From: Fomitopsis serialis
Lineage: Eukaryota; Basidiomycota; Agaricomycetes; Polyporales; Fomitopsidaceae
Assembly (NCBI RefSeq): GCF_022376445.1
Contig: NW_025955119.1
Location: 27,754-91,753, forward strand
Length of the DNA: 64,000 nt
Direction of reading: 5' to 3'
Below are positions 34,901 through 46,689 of this stretch, in pieces (positions within the stretch are counted from its first letter, which is position 1; the number at the start of each line of letters is the position of its first letter). Position numbers and translations under genes: made by a program. The notes beneath the pieces were generated by a model. It saw nothing but the letters and a program-made list of their open reading frames with translations. It ran no database searches and was not told where the DNA came from.

Positions 34901-36884
34901 CTGACTGTCGTGCCAAAAGGGTCACTGCTGGACAAGTCTTTGCGACTGGACATGGACAACCCGCTCTTCCGCAAGCTGCAAGATGCGATCGAACATCCAA
35001 CTCGGTCGAAGGATTGGTTCAGCATGACAGAACAAGCCATCAACACCATCTACGCGCTGGGCGAGCGACCGGACGTCGTCTGCGATACCATCATCAAGAA
35101 CCTCACACGGCGCGCCTTCGCTGCTCAGGCGCGCGCAAAGACGCCTCAGCCGAAGGATCCTGACGCTATGGACGAGGATGAGTCTCAAGAGACCGTGAAT
35201 GAGGGAGCAAACGCTTCGCAGGCGGACAACTCTCAGGCCAATGACTCTCAGTCAGACGAGTCCAAGGACACTGGTGACGCATTCGTCCTCAGCCAGCTTC
35301 TCTTCGTAGTGGGCCACGTTGCTATTAAGCACATTGTCTACCTCGAGCTGGTAGAACGCGAGTGGAAGCGCCAAAAGCACGAGAAAGAACTGGGTATGTA
35401 CTGTGTGCTCGGCATTTGTTTACATCTGCTCAACGTATATCAGCGGAGAAAGCAGCCAAGAAGGGTGGCGCGGCAAATGCAGCCAAGGACCAAGAGGAGT
35501 TGGATCAAGTTGCTGGCAACGCAGAAGACGAGATCGGTGACAGGATAGCAGGCATCCGAGAATCCGAGCTGCTGTATGGCCCGGAATCGCTATTGGCGAT
35601 CTATGGACCCATGACAGTGCATATATGCGGTAGTCCACACAAGTTCAAGGTATACTGATACGTATTTTCTGCGTTCCACTCGCTGAACACCGCCTAGAAT
35701 CGAACCCTCCGTGCAGCAGCGACTCTGGCGTTCAGCAAATTCCTCTGTATCAGCTCCAAGTTCTGTGACGAGCACCACCATTTGCTCTTCAAGATACTCG
35801 AGACGTCAAAGGATCCGAATATCCGTAGCAATATCGTGATTGCGCTCGGAGACGTCGCTGTGTCGTTCAACAACATCGTTGACGAGAACAGCAATGAACT
35901 CTACAAGGGCCTCTCCGACATCGATCTCGTCGTCAAGAAGAACACGCTGATGGTGTTGACCCACCTCATCTTGAACGGCATGATCAAGGTGAAGGGACAG
36001 CTGGGAGAAATGGCGAAGTGCCTTGAAGACGAGGATGAGCGGATAGTCGATCTCGCGAAGCTGTTCTTCTCGGAACTGTCTACCAAGGACAATGCTATCT
36101 ACAACAACCTTCCGGATGGTAAGCGAGGTCGACATTGCGGTGGTCCATGCTAACGGATGCTACAACAGTGATCAGTCATTTGTCCGTAGGCGCCCATGCT
36201 GTTGAAGAGCCCTCCTTCCAAAGCACCATGCGATACATCTTCACATTCATTGAGAAGGTCAGTTCGCCGTTTCTTATCAGTATCACACGAATCTCATCGA
36301 CCCCTGCAGGAGAAGCAAGCGGAGAACATCGTCGAGAAGCTCTGTCAACGCTTCCGACTCACGGAGGACCCTCGCCAGTGGCGGGACATCGCCTTCTGCT
36401 TGTCCCTCCTGCCCTTCAAGTCCGAGCGCTCGGTCAAGAAGCTCATCGAGGGCCTGCAGTTCTACCGCGATAAGTTACACGAGGAGACCGTCTTCGCGCG
36501 ATTCCAGGAGATCCTCACGAAGGTTCGCTCTGCGCCTTGACCGACAGGATACAGGCTGACAGTCTTCTAGGCTCGCGCGAACAAATCAGCCAACAAGCCG
36601 GACGCAGAGCTGAATGAGTTCGAGAGCGTGCGTTCTGCAGTTAGTTTCATTGTTGTCGAGGATCTGATCATGCTGCTGCAGATCCTCGAGGAGCACAAGC
36701 GACAGGGAGAAGAGGACCAAGCGTTCGAGAAGAGGGTCGAGGGCAAGAAGGCTGCAGCCAAGAAGCGTGCTACTCGGAGAAGTACGTCCCCATTCAATGA
36801 AATGCTGGTATTAATGCTCAAGTACACCGCTCCGCAACAGCTCGTAAGAAGGCGACACCCAAGGTTGAAGAGGACGACGAGTAA
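31996..36884 (+). CDS. CND1: Condensin complex subunit 1 (CAP-D2 / Cnd1 / Ycs4)
   Basis: A HEAT-repeat subunit of condensin that loads and compacts mitotic chromosomes. Sixteen exons join in phase to 1352 residues: 31996-32606, 32696-33083, 33132-33676, 33732-34131, 34189-34373, 34435-34550, 34602-34738, 34791-34863, 34920-35393, 35444-35649, 35698-36118, 36169-36257, 36310-36522, 36571-36627, 36682-36781 and 36841-36884. Family landmarks are KGATVRKASVVLLVRLIETH followed by PYGLMYGGELN; NMIELTYGATLAELTSLEEM; AINTIYALGERPDVVC; ELLYGPESLLAIYGP; the conserved ALGDVAVSFNNIVDENS block; and VLTHLILNGMIKVKGQ. An acidic insert (MDVDEEEEEEGADQEEDRMD) and a basic Lys-rich tail suit a chromatin protein. 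ATG 31996 has a strong context (GCCGCCATGG). All boundaries keep the frame, so the sequence is reliable here. Confidence 0.97.
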
Positions 36885-37255
36885 CCACATCAGCAGCTCA
36901 GTGATCGTGTAGACCGGCATATCTTTATTGACAGTCTGTATATCAGCACATGTAGTACATTGTATATACTCTACGGATTGCGGCATGCGGTGAAAGTCCA
37001 TGGCACTTAGAAGGAACGTGACATACACCGCCCGGCGGAGGCGGCGATAACAAAAGCGCAAAGTAAAGACAGTGAACGCGGTGTAGGTTTAGGTCCGCGA
37101 CGTTATTAGTGCGGGGTATCACCTAAGAAATAGTGGATAATGTATACAGTGCCTGCGAATGTCCGAACTGAATGTCTAAACACCAAAGCCAGGAAAAGTC
37201 GGGAGAAGTACACGAGGGAGACAGGACAAGCCGTGGGGGGGGGAGGCGGCGGGCC
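36885..37255. other. Convergent intergenic space
   Basis: The 3' ends of the CAP-D2 and PIP5-kinase genes face each other. No gene is seen; a G-rich run at about 37234-37242 lies just past the kinase stop codon. Confidence 0.5.
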
Positions 37256-39693
37256 TTACTCAACCTTGTCCTTCGAGAGGAACTTGGACCCACCCTCGCC
37301 GCCGCGCATGACAGCCTTCATGAACGAGAAGAAGCGATCACCGTACTCCTGAGGAGGAACAGGGGAGATCTTGTGCTGTAACGACATAATCAGCACGTGA
37401 GTGGGGGGCAGCGCACGCAACGAGCGGACTCACCCTGTCCGCCGACAGGCCCTTCCAGAAGTGCTCCACCTTCTTCTTCGTGTTGTACGGGGTGAGGATG
37501 TCGATGACGCCGAGGTAGTAGATCGTGTCCATGTTCTCGTTCTGGTCGTTCGTCGCACGCAGGCCGCCCTCGTCCTGGTAGAACAGGAAGTGCTGGCGGT
37601 CGCCGGTGGTGTCCTCCTCGGGCAGGCGCAGCGTCGCGCTCCCGAGGCGCTTGGGATCCGACTCGCGCATGATGCGACGCATCGCGATCGCGTCGGGCGA
37701 GCCGGGGCCCTTCACTTGTGTCGGTTTCCGCCGAACGTGGTGCATTTCGGGCTGCGGCGAGATACAGTCAACACCACACCAATCTGGTCGGACGCGGCTA
37801 TACTTACCGAGAAGACCTTCAACGTGTTGCTCCGGACGTTGTCCCTGTTGCCGCGGCGCATGTTGTGGATGCCAACGAGCAGACTGTAGTCCATGACGCC
37901 GAGCTGCTTGAGGAACTCAGAGTCCCTCCGGAGCTGCTCTGTCAGGAGCGCGCGCTTCTCCGGGCCAAGCTCGAGCGTCTTGTCCCGGTGTATCCAGTTG
38001 AGGTCCTTGAGCGTCGCGCGGGGGTTCTCGCGCGCCCAGTCCTCCGGGTACTCTCGCCCGACCGTCGAGCCCTTCAGATCATACGTCTCGTGGATGTCGC
38101 GGTGGGGCGGGAAGAGATTGTTCATGATGACGAAGTGGATCTTACGCCCCCGCGGGAGCTTCACGCGGTGCAGGCCGTAGAACCGGCTAAGCAATGTATG
38201 CGGGTTCGTCCGGACGTGGTCATAGTAAAGGGGGAGGATCTCTCGGAGGAACTTGTGCTCGTTGTAGTGGATCGTCTTGATGATGAAGCGATAGTCCCGG
38301 GAGAAATAGAAGAACGATCCGGACTTGCCTGGTGAGCCCAACTCGGAGAGTATGTACTTCGACGTCAGGCTGACGAGGTAGTCTGCGGGATCAAGGAAGA
38401 AGAATTGCTCCCGGAGTTCCCGAAATACCCATGGCGCGTAGTCTTTGAATTTGAAGTCGTACTTCGCCGATGGTGTGAGCTCGTTTCCGACACTGCAAAA
38501 ACATGAGTATTGAGTACGCTTCAAAGCCATACGGCCACTCACATGTCAAATGAATACTTGTTCGCCGCAGTATAATCGTCTTCCGTCAGTGGCCGCCGCA
38601 TCTTGGCCTGACACCGCGATACAGACGTCCGGATGCCGGTCAACATGTTGTACATGAGCACATAGTTCACATGCTCCTCGCCGATCAGGTTCCCGACCAG
38701 TGGTGCTTCGTCGCCCCGGCTCGTCGTCCCACGGACGATGGACATCGTCCGCGTGAGCATGCCCTCGGCCTGCGGTTGCGCCTTCGCCTTCTCCGCCTGC
38801 CGCTTCGACTGGCGCTCTCGCCGGATCTGTGCCGCCTGCTGCTGCATCTCGGACTCAAGGCCCTCCGCGGCTGCGACCTCCTCGCCGTCGTACACATGTG
38901 ATTGAGAGGGGGAATGCGAGTACGAGTACGCGTGTGCCGGGTTTGGTGTGTGCAATGTCTTCGTCCGTGTAGGAACCGCCGTGCTCACAGAGGACAGAGA
39001 ACTTGAGCCAGTTGTATTCCGCCGTTTGTGAGACAACGGCGTCAATGGTGGGGCTAGTAGGAAGCCGTCGGCCGAAGTGTGAGCGTGGGTGGGAGACGGC
39101 GGGGAAGAAGGGAAAGGCGTGCCCTGCGGGGCGGTGATGGTGAGCGAGCCCTTGGTTTCTGTCGAGGAGCGTATCTGTGGACGAGCGAAGGGGATGTTCG
39201 GGGAGGTACGGGCGCTCGAGGACTGGCGAGGCTCGCGTGCGGGATCCTCAAACGTTACAGGACGGGAGGAGATGGGCTCCGACTTGGTCGCCACAACGAC
39301 TGGAGGAATCATGTCGTCGTCGTCGTCGCCCTCGACACTGGACGGGGGCGAGGGCGGAGGAGGTCCGACCGTCGAATCGGTGCTGCCCGAAGCGTGGTGG
39401 GAAGAAGAACCGACTTTGTGCAGCACATTGTCCCCAACAGGTGCTGGCTCGAGAGAGACAGAGTCGTTGGTGAGCTTGACGATGTGCACCTCCTGCGTCG
39501 ACGCCAGCGCAAGAGCGTGCAGAGCATTCATCGCGTCGGCATCACGAGGAGCAGCAGGACCCAGATTGTGCATAGAAGACGACCGAGATGTTGACGGCTG
39601 GGGTGCGGTCAAATAGGAGGTGGTGGCAGAGGAGACGACGCTGGGCCTGCGCAGGTCGTCGGAGGGAGGGATGGGTAGAACGGCGGAGACCAT
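37256..39693 (-). CDS. MSS4: Phosphatidylinositol-4-phosphate 5-kinase (Mss4-type)
   Basis: Makes PI(4,5)P2 at the plasma membrane. Four exons, 39693-38543, 38492-37808, 37751-37434 and 37375-37256, join in phase to 757 residues. The first 300 or so residues are disordered and Ser/Pro/Thr-rich. The kinase domain starts near residue 310 with [20 protein letters not shown], then [64 protein letters not shown], the catalytic loop region [10 protein letters not shown], and the activation segment [20 protein letters not shown], whose basic residues confer PI4P preference in this family. The C-terminus reads [15 protein letters not shown]. The kinase core is complete and the introns are 50-60 bases. 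The 5' end faces a 1.4-kb gene-free stretch. Confidence 0.96.
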
Positions 39694-41159
39694 GAAGAGT
39701 TGGACTCTGAGGAGATCAGCTGCGTTCGGAAGCGAGGATAGGTGGTCTGCAGAGAGAGCGCAAGGCCCGCTTATATGCCTCGCGGAAGATGGGCAGCCAG
39801 GGCGTTGTCGCAGCAGTCGTCGTCGTCGCCGTTCCGGTTCTCGTCAATCCCTTCCCCGTTCATCCGCATTTCCGCGTCCAACCACTTATCCGACACCGCA
39901 TCAATTTCCAAATTGGGGACTTGTCGGCCACACGCAAGCCACACGCCGCCACATTCGATATCCGCTTCTCCGTCTCAGCTCACCACACCAGGACGCCACC
40001 ATGCTGCACTGGCACCATTGATAGACGGCGAATACGCTTGCACGGGCCTTCGAAGGCTCGAAACTCAAGGTCTCCTCCGCTTCGCTCTGATTCAATCCAT
40101 AGCCAACTTGTCAGACGGTGGCCCTCATCATGAGGTGGGCCGTCAGTTGTTCTCAAACTGACTGGCAACGGATTCGGACTGCATTGCCATTCTGTCACAG
40201 CGGCGACACATATCCGCAAGCCGTGTCCGTTCTATACGAGCCCTCGGATCCGTCTCGGATACGGGCGTATCGCACTCGTCAGTGCGCTCCAGCTTGCGGG
40301 ATTGACTCAGTGTCAATGCAACGTCGCTAACAGGTTGTGTCGTGCGAACGAGACGGATACGGTCTGCCGGCCCAAGTGGCATGAGACTAGCAGACGTTGA
40401 CTTTCCAAGTCTGAATCAGGTGCGTCCGCGTCTTTGGCAAGTAATGCATCCATATCATAACAGAGACCGTGACCTATACTTGACCAGAGCATAGTGCGCC
40501 CCGAGTTCGTATGCGTACTCCAAGATGTGAGGTAACCAAGTATCTCCTTCGAAGCCCTTCTCGTTAGTCCGCGTCTGAGGGGCTCAAGCCCGGCCCCGAT
40601 CTTATACCCGCGAGTCGCAACCCCGACCTCAGAATCGACTGTTTCACGTAACGTACGGCTGCTTAGTCTGTCTTCCCCTCCCACAAAATGTAGGCAACTG
40701 GCCGGTATGCAACGCTTGACAGAATCACACAGTGCAGGCGCGTCGCGCCCAACATGTGCGGCTATTCAAATGGCATCGTTCCCCTCCTCCTGGATTGAAG
40801 AAAGCGATGGATACCCTCTTCCATATATTACTATGCTAGGGACCGGCTACAAGACGCGGCACTTGCTCTCGTACCGAGCCGACCTGTGCACTGTTTCAGT
40901 GACGGCGATGGGCGTGTTCGGTACGCCTCTTCTACTGGTACGTATGATCCCCCTCCATAGTATGTCGTCCGTCAGCCATCCTCACTCCATGCTGGCCAGC
41001 TTCGAGAATTAACACCTCTAGGACACGATCCGTTCACAATGGGCCATGCAGATGAGACATGTCATCTCTGACCACTGGATGAACATTCCACTACTCGCGA
41101 AACGTACACGGCGCGTAAGCACATTCATATAATTACGTCGCACTGAAGGTGTGAAGCGA
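39694..41159. other. PIP5-kinase upstream region, no further gene seen
   Basis: Short open frames only on both strands; no signature recognised. Confidence 0.45.
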
Positions 41160-41433
41160 CTAATAGTCGGCTACGTCATCGCTTAAGCCATATGCAGGGT
41201 TGCAGCACGCCCCTGCAGAATGTTTCGGTCGCGATCAGTTTCGTCGTTGCCAATGCCGAACAACATCGATGGGACTCGCCGTCAACGGGTTCTATACCGT
41301 CGGGAAGTGAGTATGGAGGATGAGCGGTGTGTGCACAGCTGCAGAACTTACCAGGTACAGGGTGTGCGTTCACCGTCATCGCGGTGAATGCAGCGATGGC
41401 GACGAGACTGGCGGCGAGGCGGAGCAGCTGCAT
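41160..41433 (-). CDS. Tiny secreted cysteine-pair peptide, family copy 2
   Basis: Three exons, 41433-41352 (82 bases), 41291-41280 (12 bases) and 41212-41160, join in phase to 48 residues. The signal peptide MQLLRLAASLVAIAAFTA resembles copy 1 closely. The mature part begins near HPVPEPVD and ends ACCNPAYGLSDDVADY. Intron 1 is GTAAGT...TAG. Intron 2 has the GC donor GCGAGT, a CTGATCG branch-site match and ends CTGCAG. The C-terminal exon matches copy 3 in length, the CC pair and the DDVAD ending, which fixes the frame and therefore the 12-base middle exon. Unspliced, the frame also stays open past the introns. The TATA region is shared with copy 3. Confidence 0.7.
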
Positions 41434-41502
41434 TTCGGATATGTAGCAGTATCGGTCAGAGCAGCTGTTGACCCTGGAGGATTTCCCATGAGTAGACCCC
41501 CA

Positions 41503-41508
41503 TTTATA
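41503..41508 (-). promoter_or_regulatory. TATA box of small peptide copy 2
   Basis: TATAAA on the minus strand, about 70 bases before ATG 41433. The following sequence CTACTCATGGG and CTCCAGGG is repeated downstream of the TATA box of copy 3. Confidence 0.55.
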
Positions 41509-43034
41509 CCTCCGAGTCAATATTGACGCTGCTCAAGACGGACAGTAGATCCCACTCCAACACGGAAGGTCACGACCGCCTCGAGGCAACGCCGACTGCA
41601 GACGCTGTGTCTACATTCTGGTTCAAATATACGGTATGGACAGCCCGAGGCAATGTGCCAGCTGTTCCACGGTCGTTGCTTCCATTGTCCTTATCTTTGC
41701 TGTCCCTAAGTGCAATGATGTCAACGGCAGCTCTGTTGAAGTGACCTGCCTCGTTGTCGGGCCCGGGCCTCCCACGTATGTCGGAACTGCAATGGCGCGT
41801 TTGCGTTGTGAGTGCTGTACACTCTGGATTCGTCCCTCGCGCCTGCAGGATATTGGCATACGGCTACCGGCATTGCAGCTGCATTTTTAATCGCTGACAA
41901 CGATTCAAAGTCCAGGGCAGGTGGAGTACGTTGCGCATCATCCGAAGTGCTCGAGTTCGCAAGAGACCGACCCGGCTTGATAAGAACGCATCCGAGTATC
42001 TATCTACTCGTGGCGATTGTATTCAGCGACTGAGTCTCATTGGGCGCCAGGGAACTGTCATGAGCATCTTAACATCGTCACCGGCATGGAGCCTGCCCGG
42101 AGGTCGTGTTAACAGTGTTTGGCCTCTCGAAGACGAAGCATCATTTGGCCGTGCAGGCTTAGACTTGAAGCTTGACTACGCCGGTAAGCGCGATACGGTG
42201 CCAATAACCACCCATATGTATTCGCTGAAATGAGACAGGTAGGTGTATGTCGCTAGTATTCAGATATTCACCGGTCAACGTGACAGCTGAGTGTCGCCGA
42301 TCTCGTTACTAGACAAGTGCTCCTAGGTTGCTCGCTGTAAGCACTTGCGCCGGAGAAAGGCGATTGTATCCAGAGTGATAGTAGCCGTTCGAAATTCCAC
42401 GCCGTACATGTTCCACATGAGAGTGTCTGAAGGCGCTCCGATGCATCAGCGGGACATGGATTCAGTGAAGATGCGGCAAACTGGCAGTTTGACGATTGCA
42501 GTGAAAAGAATGACGACAACACCTGAAGAATGTTCCATTATCACATTATCAAAGGCCGCTGTCAAATGGGCTTCAGGCAAGATCCACGCCGAGGACACCT
42601 GACTTGCATGAGGTGTATTGACAGTTCCCTGGCAGCTGAATGCATCCGGCATCATGAGAGTACAGACTCGAAATCTCATGGTAAGATGTTGGTGAAGATG
42701 ACCTATAAGTATACTAGAAAGCCTTGCGGGTTATTGACTGAGACGCGGTTCGCTTCAACGGAGCTACGAGAAGGAATCAGACGGCAAAGACGCGACGAGG
42801 ATTACACACCGGATATCGATCGCAGAATAGTCAACATGGCATTGGAAGCAACGGCCATGGAACAACTGTCAAAATACACCGTGATAATAAGGCTATATCT
42901 GGATCAATATGGCAGCCTCTGCAATCGGTTAGGTATACTGTACCTCGTGAGTCATGGCATTGGTGAACAAGGCGGTGGAAACCACGTAAGACAGTATTTG
43001 TCTGTCTTGAGCGGCGTCAACGCTGACCCGGGGA
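41509..43034. other. Shared upstream region of small peptide copies 2 and 3
   Basis: The two genes face away from each other across this stretch. A 169-codon plus-strand frame at 42530-43039 has no recognisable domain and I do not support it as a gene. Confidence 0.4.
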
Positions 43035-43040
43035 TATAAA
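43035..43040 (+). promoter_or_regulatory. TATA box of small peptide copy 3
   Basis: TATAAA lies about 80 bases before ATG 43117 and is embedded in sequence similar to the promoter of copy 2. Confidence 0.6.
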
Positions 43041-43116
43041 GAAGGCCTACTCATGGGGAGACTCCAGGGAACTCTTAAAGAGCTCATTCGTTCGACACCG
43101 CTACAGGGACAAGATC

Positions 43117-43374
43117 ATGCAGCTGCGCCACCTCGCCGCCTGCCTCTTCGGTATCGCTGCGTTCACTGCGACGACGGCGAACGCAAGCCCTGTGGCTGGT
43201 GAGTCTTGTGCGCACACCGCTCATCCATAGTACTCACATCTCGGCGATGTAGACCCCGATGACGGCGAGTACAATCAGTATTGCTCGATGCGATAGCAAT
43301 ACTAATCGTCACCGACATGTTCTGCAGGGACATGCTGCGCCTACGGCTTCACAGACGACGTGGCCGATATCTAG
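43117..43374 (+). CDS. Tiny secreted cysteine-pair peptide, family copy 3
   Basis: Exons 43117-43198 (82 bases), 43253-43264 (12 bases) and 43328-43374 join in phase to 46 residues. The signal peptide is MQLRHLAACLFGIAAFTATT; the mature part begins SPVADPDD and ends TCCAYGFTDDVADI. The GC-AG second intron (GCGAGT donor, ACTAATCG branch site, CTGCAG acceptor) is the best-formed of the three. Unlike copies 1 and 2, the unspliced frame meets a stop soon after exon 1 (SCAHTAHP then TAG), so splicing is required here. Three tiny exons make the gene invisible to ordinary open-frame searches. Function unknown. Confidence 0.72.
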
Positions 43375-44225
43375 TCGCTTGGCATCATTCATTGTAACAC
43401 TCTTGTTTTATACGAATGTCCCATGAGACCAGGGAATTGCTCATCCAGAGGACAGCGTAGCGCGTCTCATCGGCATCACCTATTCAATTCGACCAGATGG
43501 TACCCTGAGTAGCAATTCTATGGTGAGCTAGCATAGGTTGAGGATGAGCGGAGATCAGCACCTTGAGGGGGAATGTTTGTACCGGCAGTGATCAACGTGC
43601 TGAGCATGCCATCTCTGAGAATGCATGCAAGTCGGTCCTACCCATATAGCGACCTAGCGTGCAACCATCACTATGGTCTTCACATCGACACTGATATGTA
43701 GAAACGCACCTTGGCTTCTATATTCACAGACTCATCATTCTGGTCTACGCAAGTAATATGGTACTGGTGAGTCTGTGTCCCGCACCTTCTGTCAAGAGTT
43801 GGTGCAATTGTGCGCAAGTTTAGCCGCCACAGCGCCTCTCTTGATATCTTAAGCGGTATTTTGTCCTGCCCCTTCCGTCACTCACTATCACTCACATGCC
43901 TCCTCCCACTGTATCAGTGCCCCGGAATAGTCGCTGGATGGTGCAACTCGCCGGAGAACAACCTCGGAGATGAGCGCGGTTCTAGCGAGTGGAGCGAGTC
44001 TCAGTGGCAACTGCGCATCCGTGACCCGACTCACAGCCGACCTTCAAGATCTGTACCGCCATCCGACTTCCGAGTCGTGGACGTGGCCTCTCCATCGCTT
44101 TCCTGTCAGAATTTCACTCCTTGACCAGGGCTTGCTCTCATCGCAACTCGCCGCTCTGATTCACTCCTTATTGCGTACTGCCGCACGACTGGGAGTGGCC
44201 AATCGCACCTGCACCCGGGCCTAAT
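43375..44225. other. Intergenic, no gene recognised
   Basis: Nothing beyond short frames is seen before the transporter start at 44226. Confidence 0.45.
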
Positions 44226-45835
44226 ATGTCGCTCTCTTTCTACGAGTTCCAGCTCGTCTGCCTCGTCGCGCTATGCCTCTTCTTCATGCTAGTCGAGCGC
44301 CAGCTATCTCCAAAACGAAAGGAGGGTGTGCGCCTGCACGACGACCTCCATGCGCCTGCTCCGGCGCTGCACAAGCTTTCCAGACAATATCTGACCGTTT
44401 ACGCGATAGTAATGGGTATGTTACTTTCTCATGCGCAGATCGTGTCGCGCGGTGTACTTCGGAGGCTTGACGAACGATTCTGCGTGTAGGAGCGGACTGG
44501 CTGCAGGGTCCGTACGTCTACTCTCTCTACAAGGAGCAGTACGCATTCCCTGAGCGCTATGTCGCCCTGCTCTTCGTGACCGGCTTCATGACCGCTGGCC
44601 TGGCCGCGCCAATGGTTGGCGTATGGGCGGATCAATAGTATGTGCTACGCTACCTCGAGCCTGAGATATGGAAGCGTTGACCAACTCGTCGATGCAGTGG
44701 TCGACGCAAGCTCTGCATGGCGTTCTGTGTGACCTACACGCTCTCATGCGTCCTGATACAGCTACCCTACTTCCCGGTATTGATCATGGGTAGATTCCTC
44801 GGAGGATTCTCCACCTCGATTCTGTTCTCCGTGTTTGAGTCATGGCTCATCTCGGCGTCCAACTCCCTTGCTCTCCCGGCCGCTGATCTATCCACTATCA
44901 TGGGCCGCGCATCACTTGTGAATGGCTTGTCGCTGCTGCCGCTGGAGTGGCTAGCAACCAGCTTGTTGCTTCGACGGGCTCGTTCGCTTCGCCATTCGTT
45001 GCTAGCGGTGTCTTGCTACTGCTCGCGTGGGTCGTAATCCGTGGCTCATGGACGGAGAATTACGGCAGCGGTGGCGGAGTGCTGCGAACCCTGACATCCT
45101 CCAACTAAGGCGTCTCGGGCAAGCACTAAGATCGTTCGCAACGGTTAGTAACTCTCGCAGCCGAACAACAACCTCTTGCTCACCTCGTCCGCCAGAGCCC
45201 GCCCTGCTCGTCATCGGCCTAACCCAGACGTGCTTCGAAGGTCCATGTACCTCTTCGTCTTCAATTGGGTACCCGCGCCCAAGAAGCCGCGCGCCCGGGA
45301 GCATCCTACCTTTGGGCTACATCTTCTCCGCGTTCATGGTCAGCATGATGATCGGCTCGCTCTTCTACACCTCGCTTGTTACCTCTTCTCGCGTGGCGAC
45401 GCCGAGCACGACGACGTGGGCGACGCGCCCCTGACGCTGCACGCGAAGCTGAGCTCGCTTGTGTGTGCGGTGAGTGCGGTGCGTTCGCGGTGAGCGTGGA
45501 GAGCAAGGAAGAGGTCGTGCGCTTCTGGGCGTTCTGCGTCTTCGAGGCGTGTGTGGGTATGTATTATCCCATCCAGGGCATGCTTCGCGGAGCGTTGATC
45601 TCGAACGAACACCGGGCGACGGTGAGTTGTGACATTCATCCTCTTCGGGCCGATTGCTCAGTCGTGATGATCTAGTTATCGTCGCTGTTCCGTGTGCCGC
45701 TGAACATCTTCGTGGTGGTATCCCTCCTGACTGGAGTCTCTCAGCGCGCTACACCGTCCTCACTGCCAGCTCGCTCATGCTCGTCCTCTCTTCGCTCATG
45801 ACAGCGGCGTTCCTCGTCGAGCGCATAGAGCTATC
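44226..45835 (+). pseudogene. MFSD5-type major facilitator transporter, frame-broken
   Basis: The family includes molybdate-anion transporters of the MFS. Exons 44226-44415, 44490-44637 and from 44698 are clean and read LVCLVALCLFFMLVERQLSP, ADWLQGPYVYSLYKEQYAF, TGFMTAGLAAPMVGVWADQY, GRRKLCMAFCVTYTLSCVLI, GRFLGGFSTSILFSVFESWL and IMGRASLVNG. After that the same protein continues in other frames: AAGVASNQLVASTGSFASPF, NPDILQLRRLGQAL, LLVIGLTQTCFEG, SMYLFVFNWVPAP, LPLGYIFSAFMVSMMIGSLF, YYPIQGMLRGALISNEHRAT and FRVPLNIFVVVSLLTGV. At least five one-base shifts are needed (for example near 44928, 45076 and 45240), several next to doubled bases. It is either a young pseudogene or a poorly sequenced functional gene. 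Confidence 0.75.
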
Positions 45836-46689
45836 GTCTGCCTCGGTATCGCATGCCTCGTATCACATCCCGCCTAATATCTGTATACTTACCAGCTTAG
45901 CCTCGCAAGCTGCTCGCGGACATATTTTTTGCTTACTGTACAGCCCTTCTCCGACAACGCATATGTATTAGACTTCTGGTTTCACAGGTTCGGTCGCGGT
46001 GCGTATGGTGGCTCTCGAGCGGGCAAGGATGCCCTTATTCCTCGCCAGCTGCTCTGTTTTGAATGTAGTAGTGCTGATGTGACTCGCACCTACTTACGTC
46101 CCGCAGAATCATACCGTCGTGATCTTCTCAGGCTCCGGATCAGCATCCGCTGTGCATGCTTACATTGCGGCTGAAGGTACTTCGACCAATATAGACCCAT
46201 TGGTCTGTCGTGGCTCAGTACAGATCTATAATTCATTTAGTGAGTACTGTAGGTTGATCCTCAACTATTGGCTGACGAGTCATGCAACTGAGTGAGCAGA
46301 GGCATGCCTGGTCTCGAATTGACATGACATGCCGAATCCAAAGACTCCGCGTACTGATGATCATGCACATGGCCTGACAGCTCTGATGTGTACTTGCAAT
46401 CTCCGCTCACCGGTTTCTGTCACTGTGGGATATGCTTTACTCAATCACACAGCAGCGTCCGCCTCCGCTATGTATAACTTGGCTCCTTCGCTGCGGTGTC
46501 CATCTTCCAGGTGCCCACAAGACCACCCTAATCCTGATGCACTCGATGCAATGGTCTGAGCTTGCTGAACTGGAGATATAGTAAGCTCGGTCCCAGGAAC
46601 GTCTTCCTAGGGATCGCTGACTTTGTGTCTGTAGCCACTGGTGTGGTGCCGCCTCGCGGGTAGAATATGATGACTCTGGTTGCATGAGC

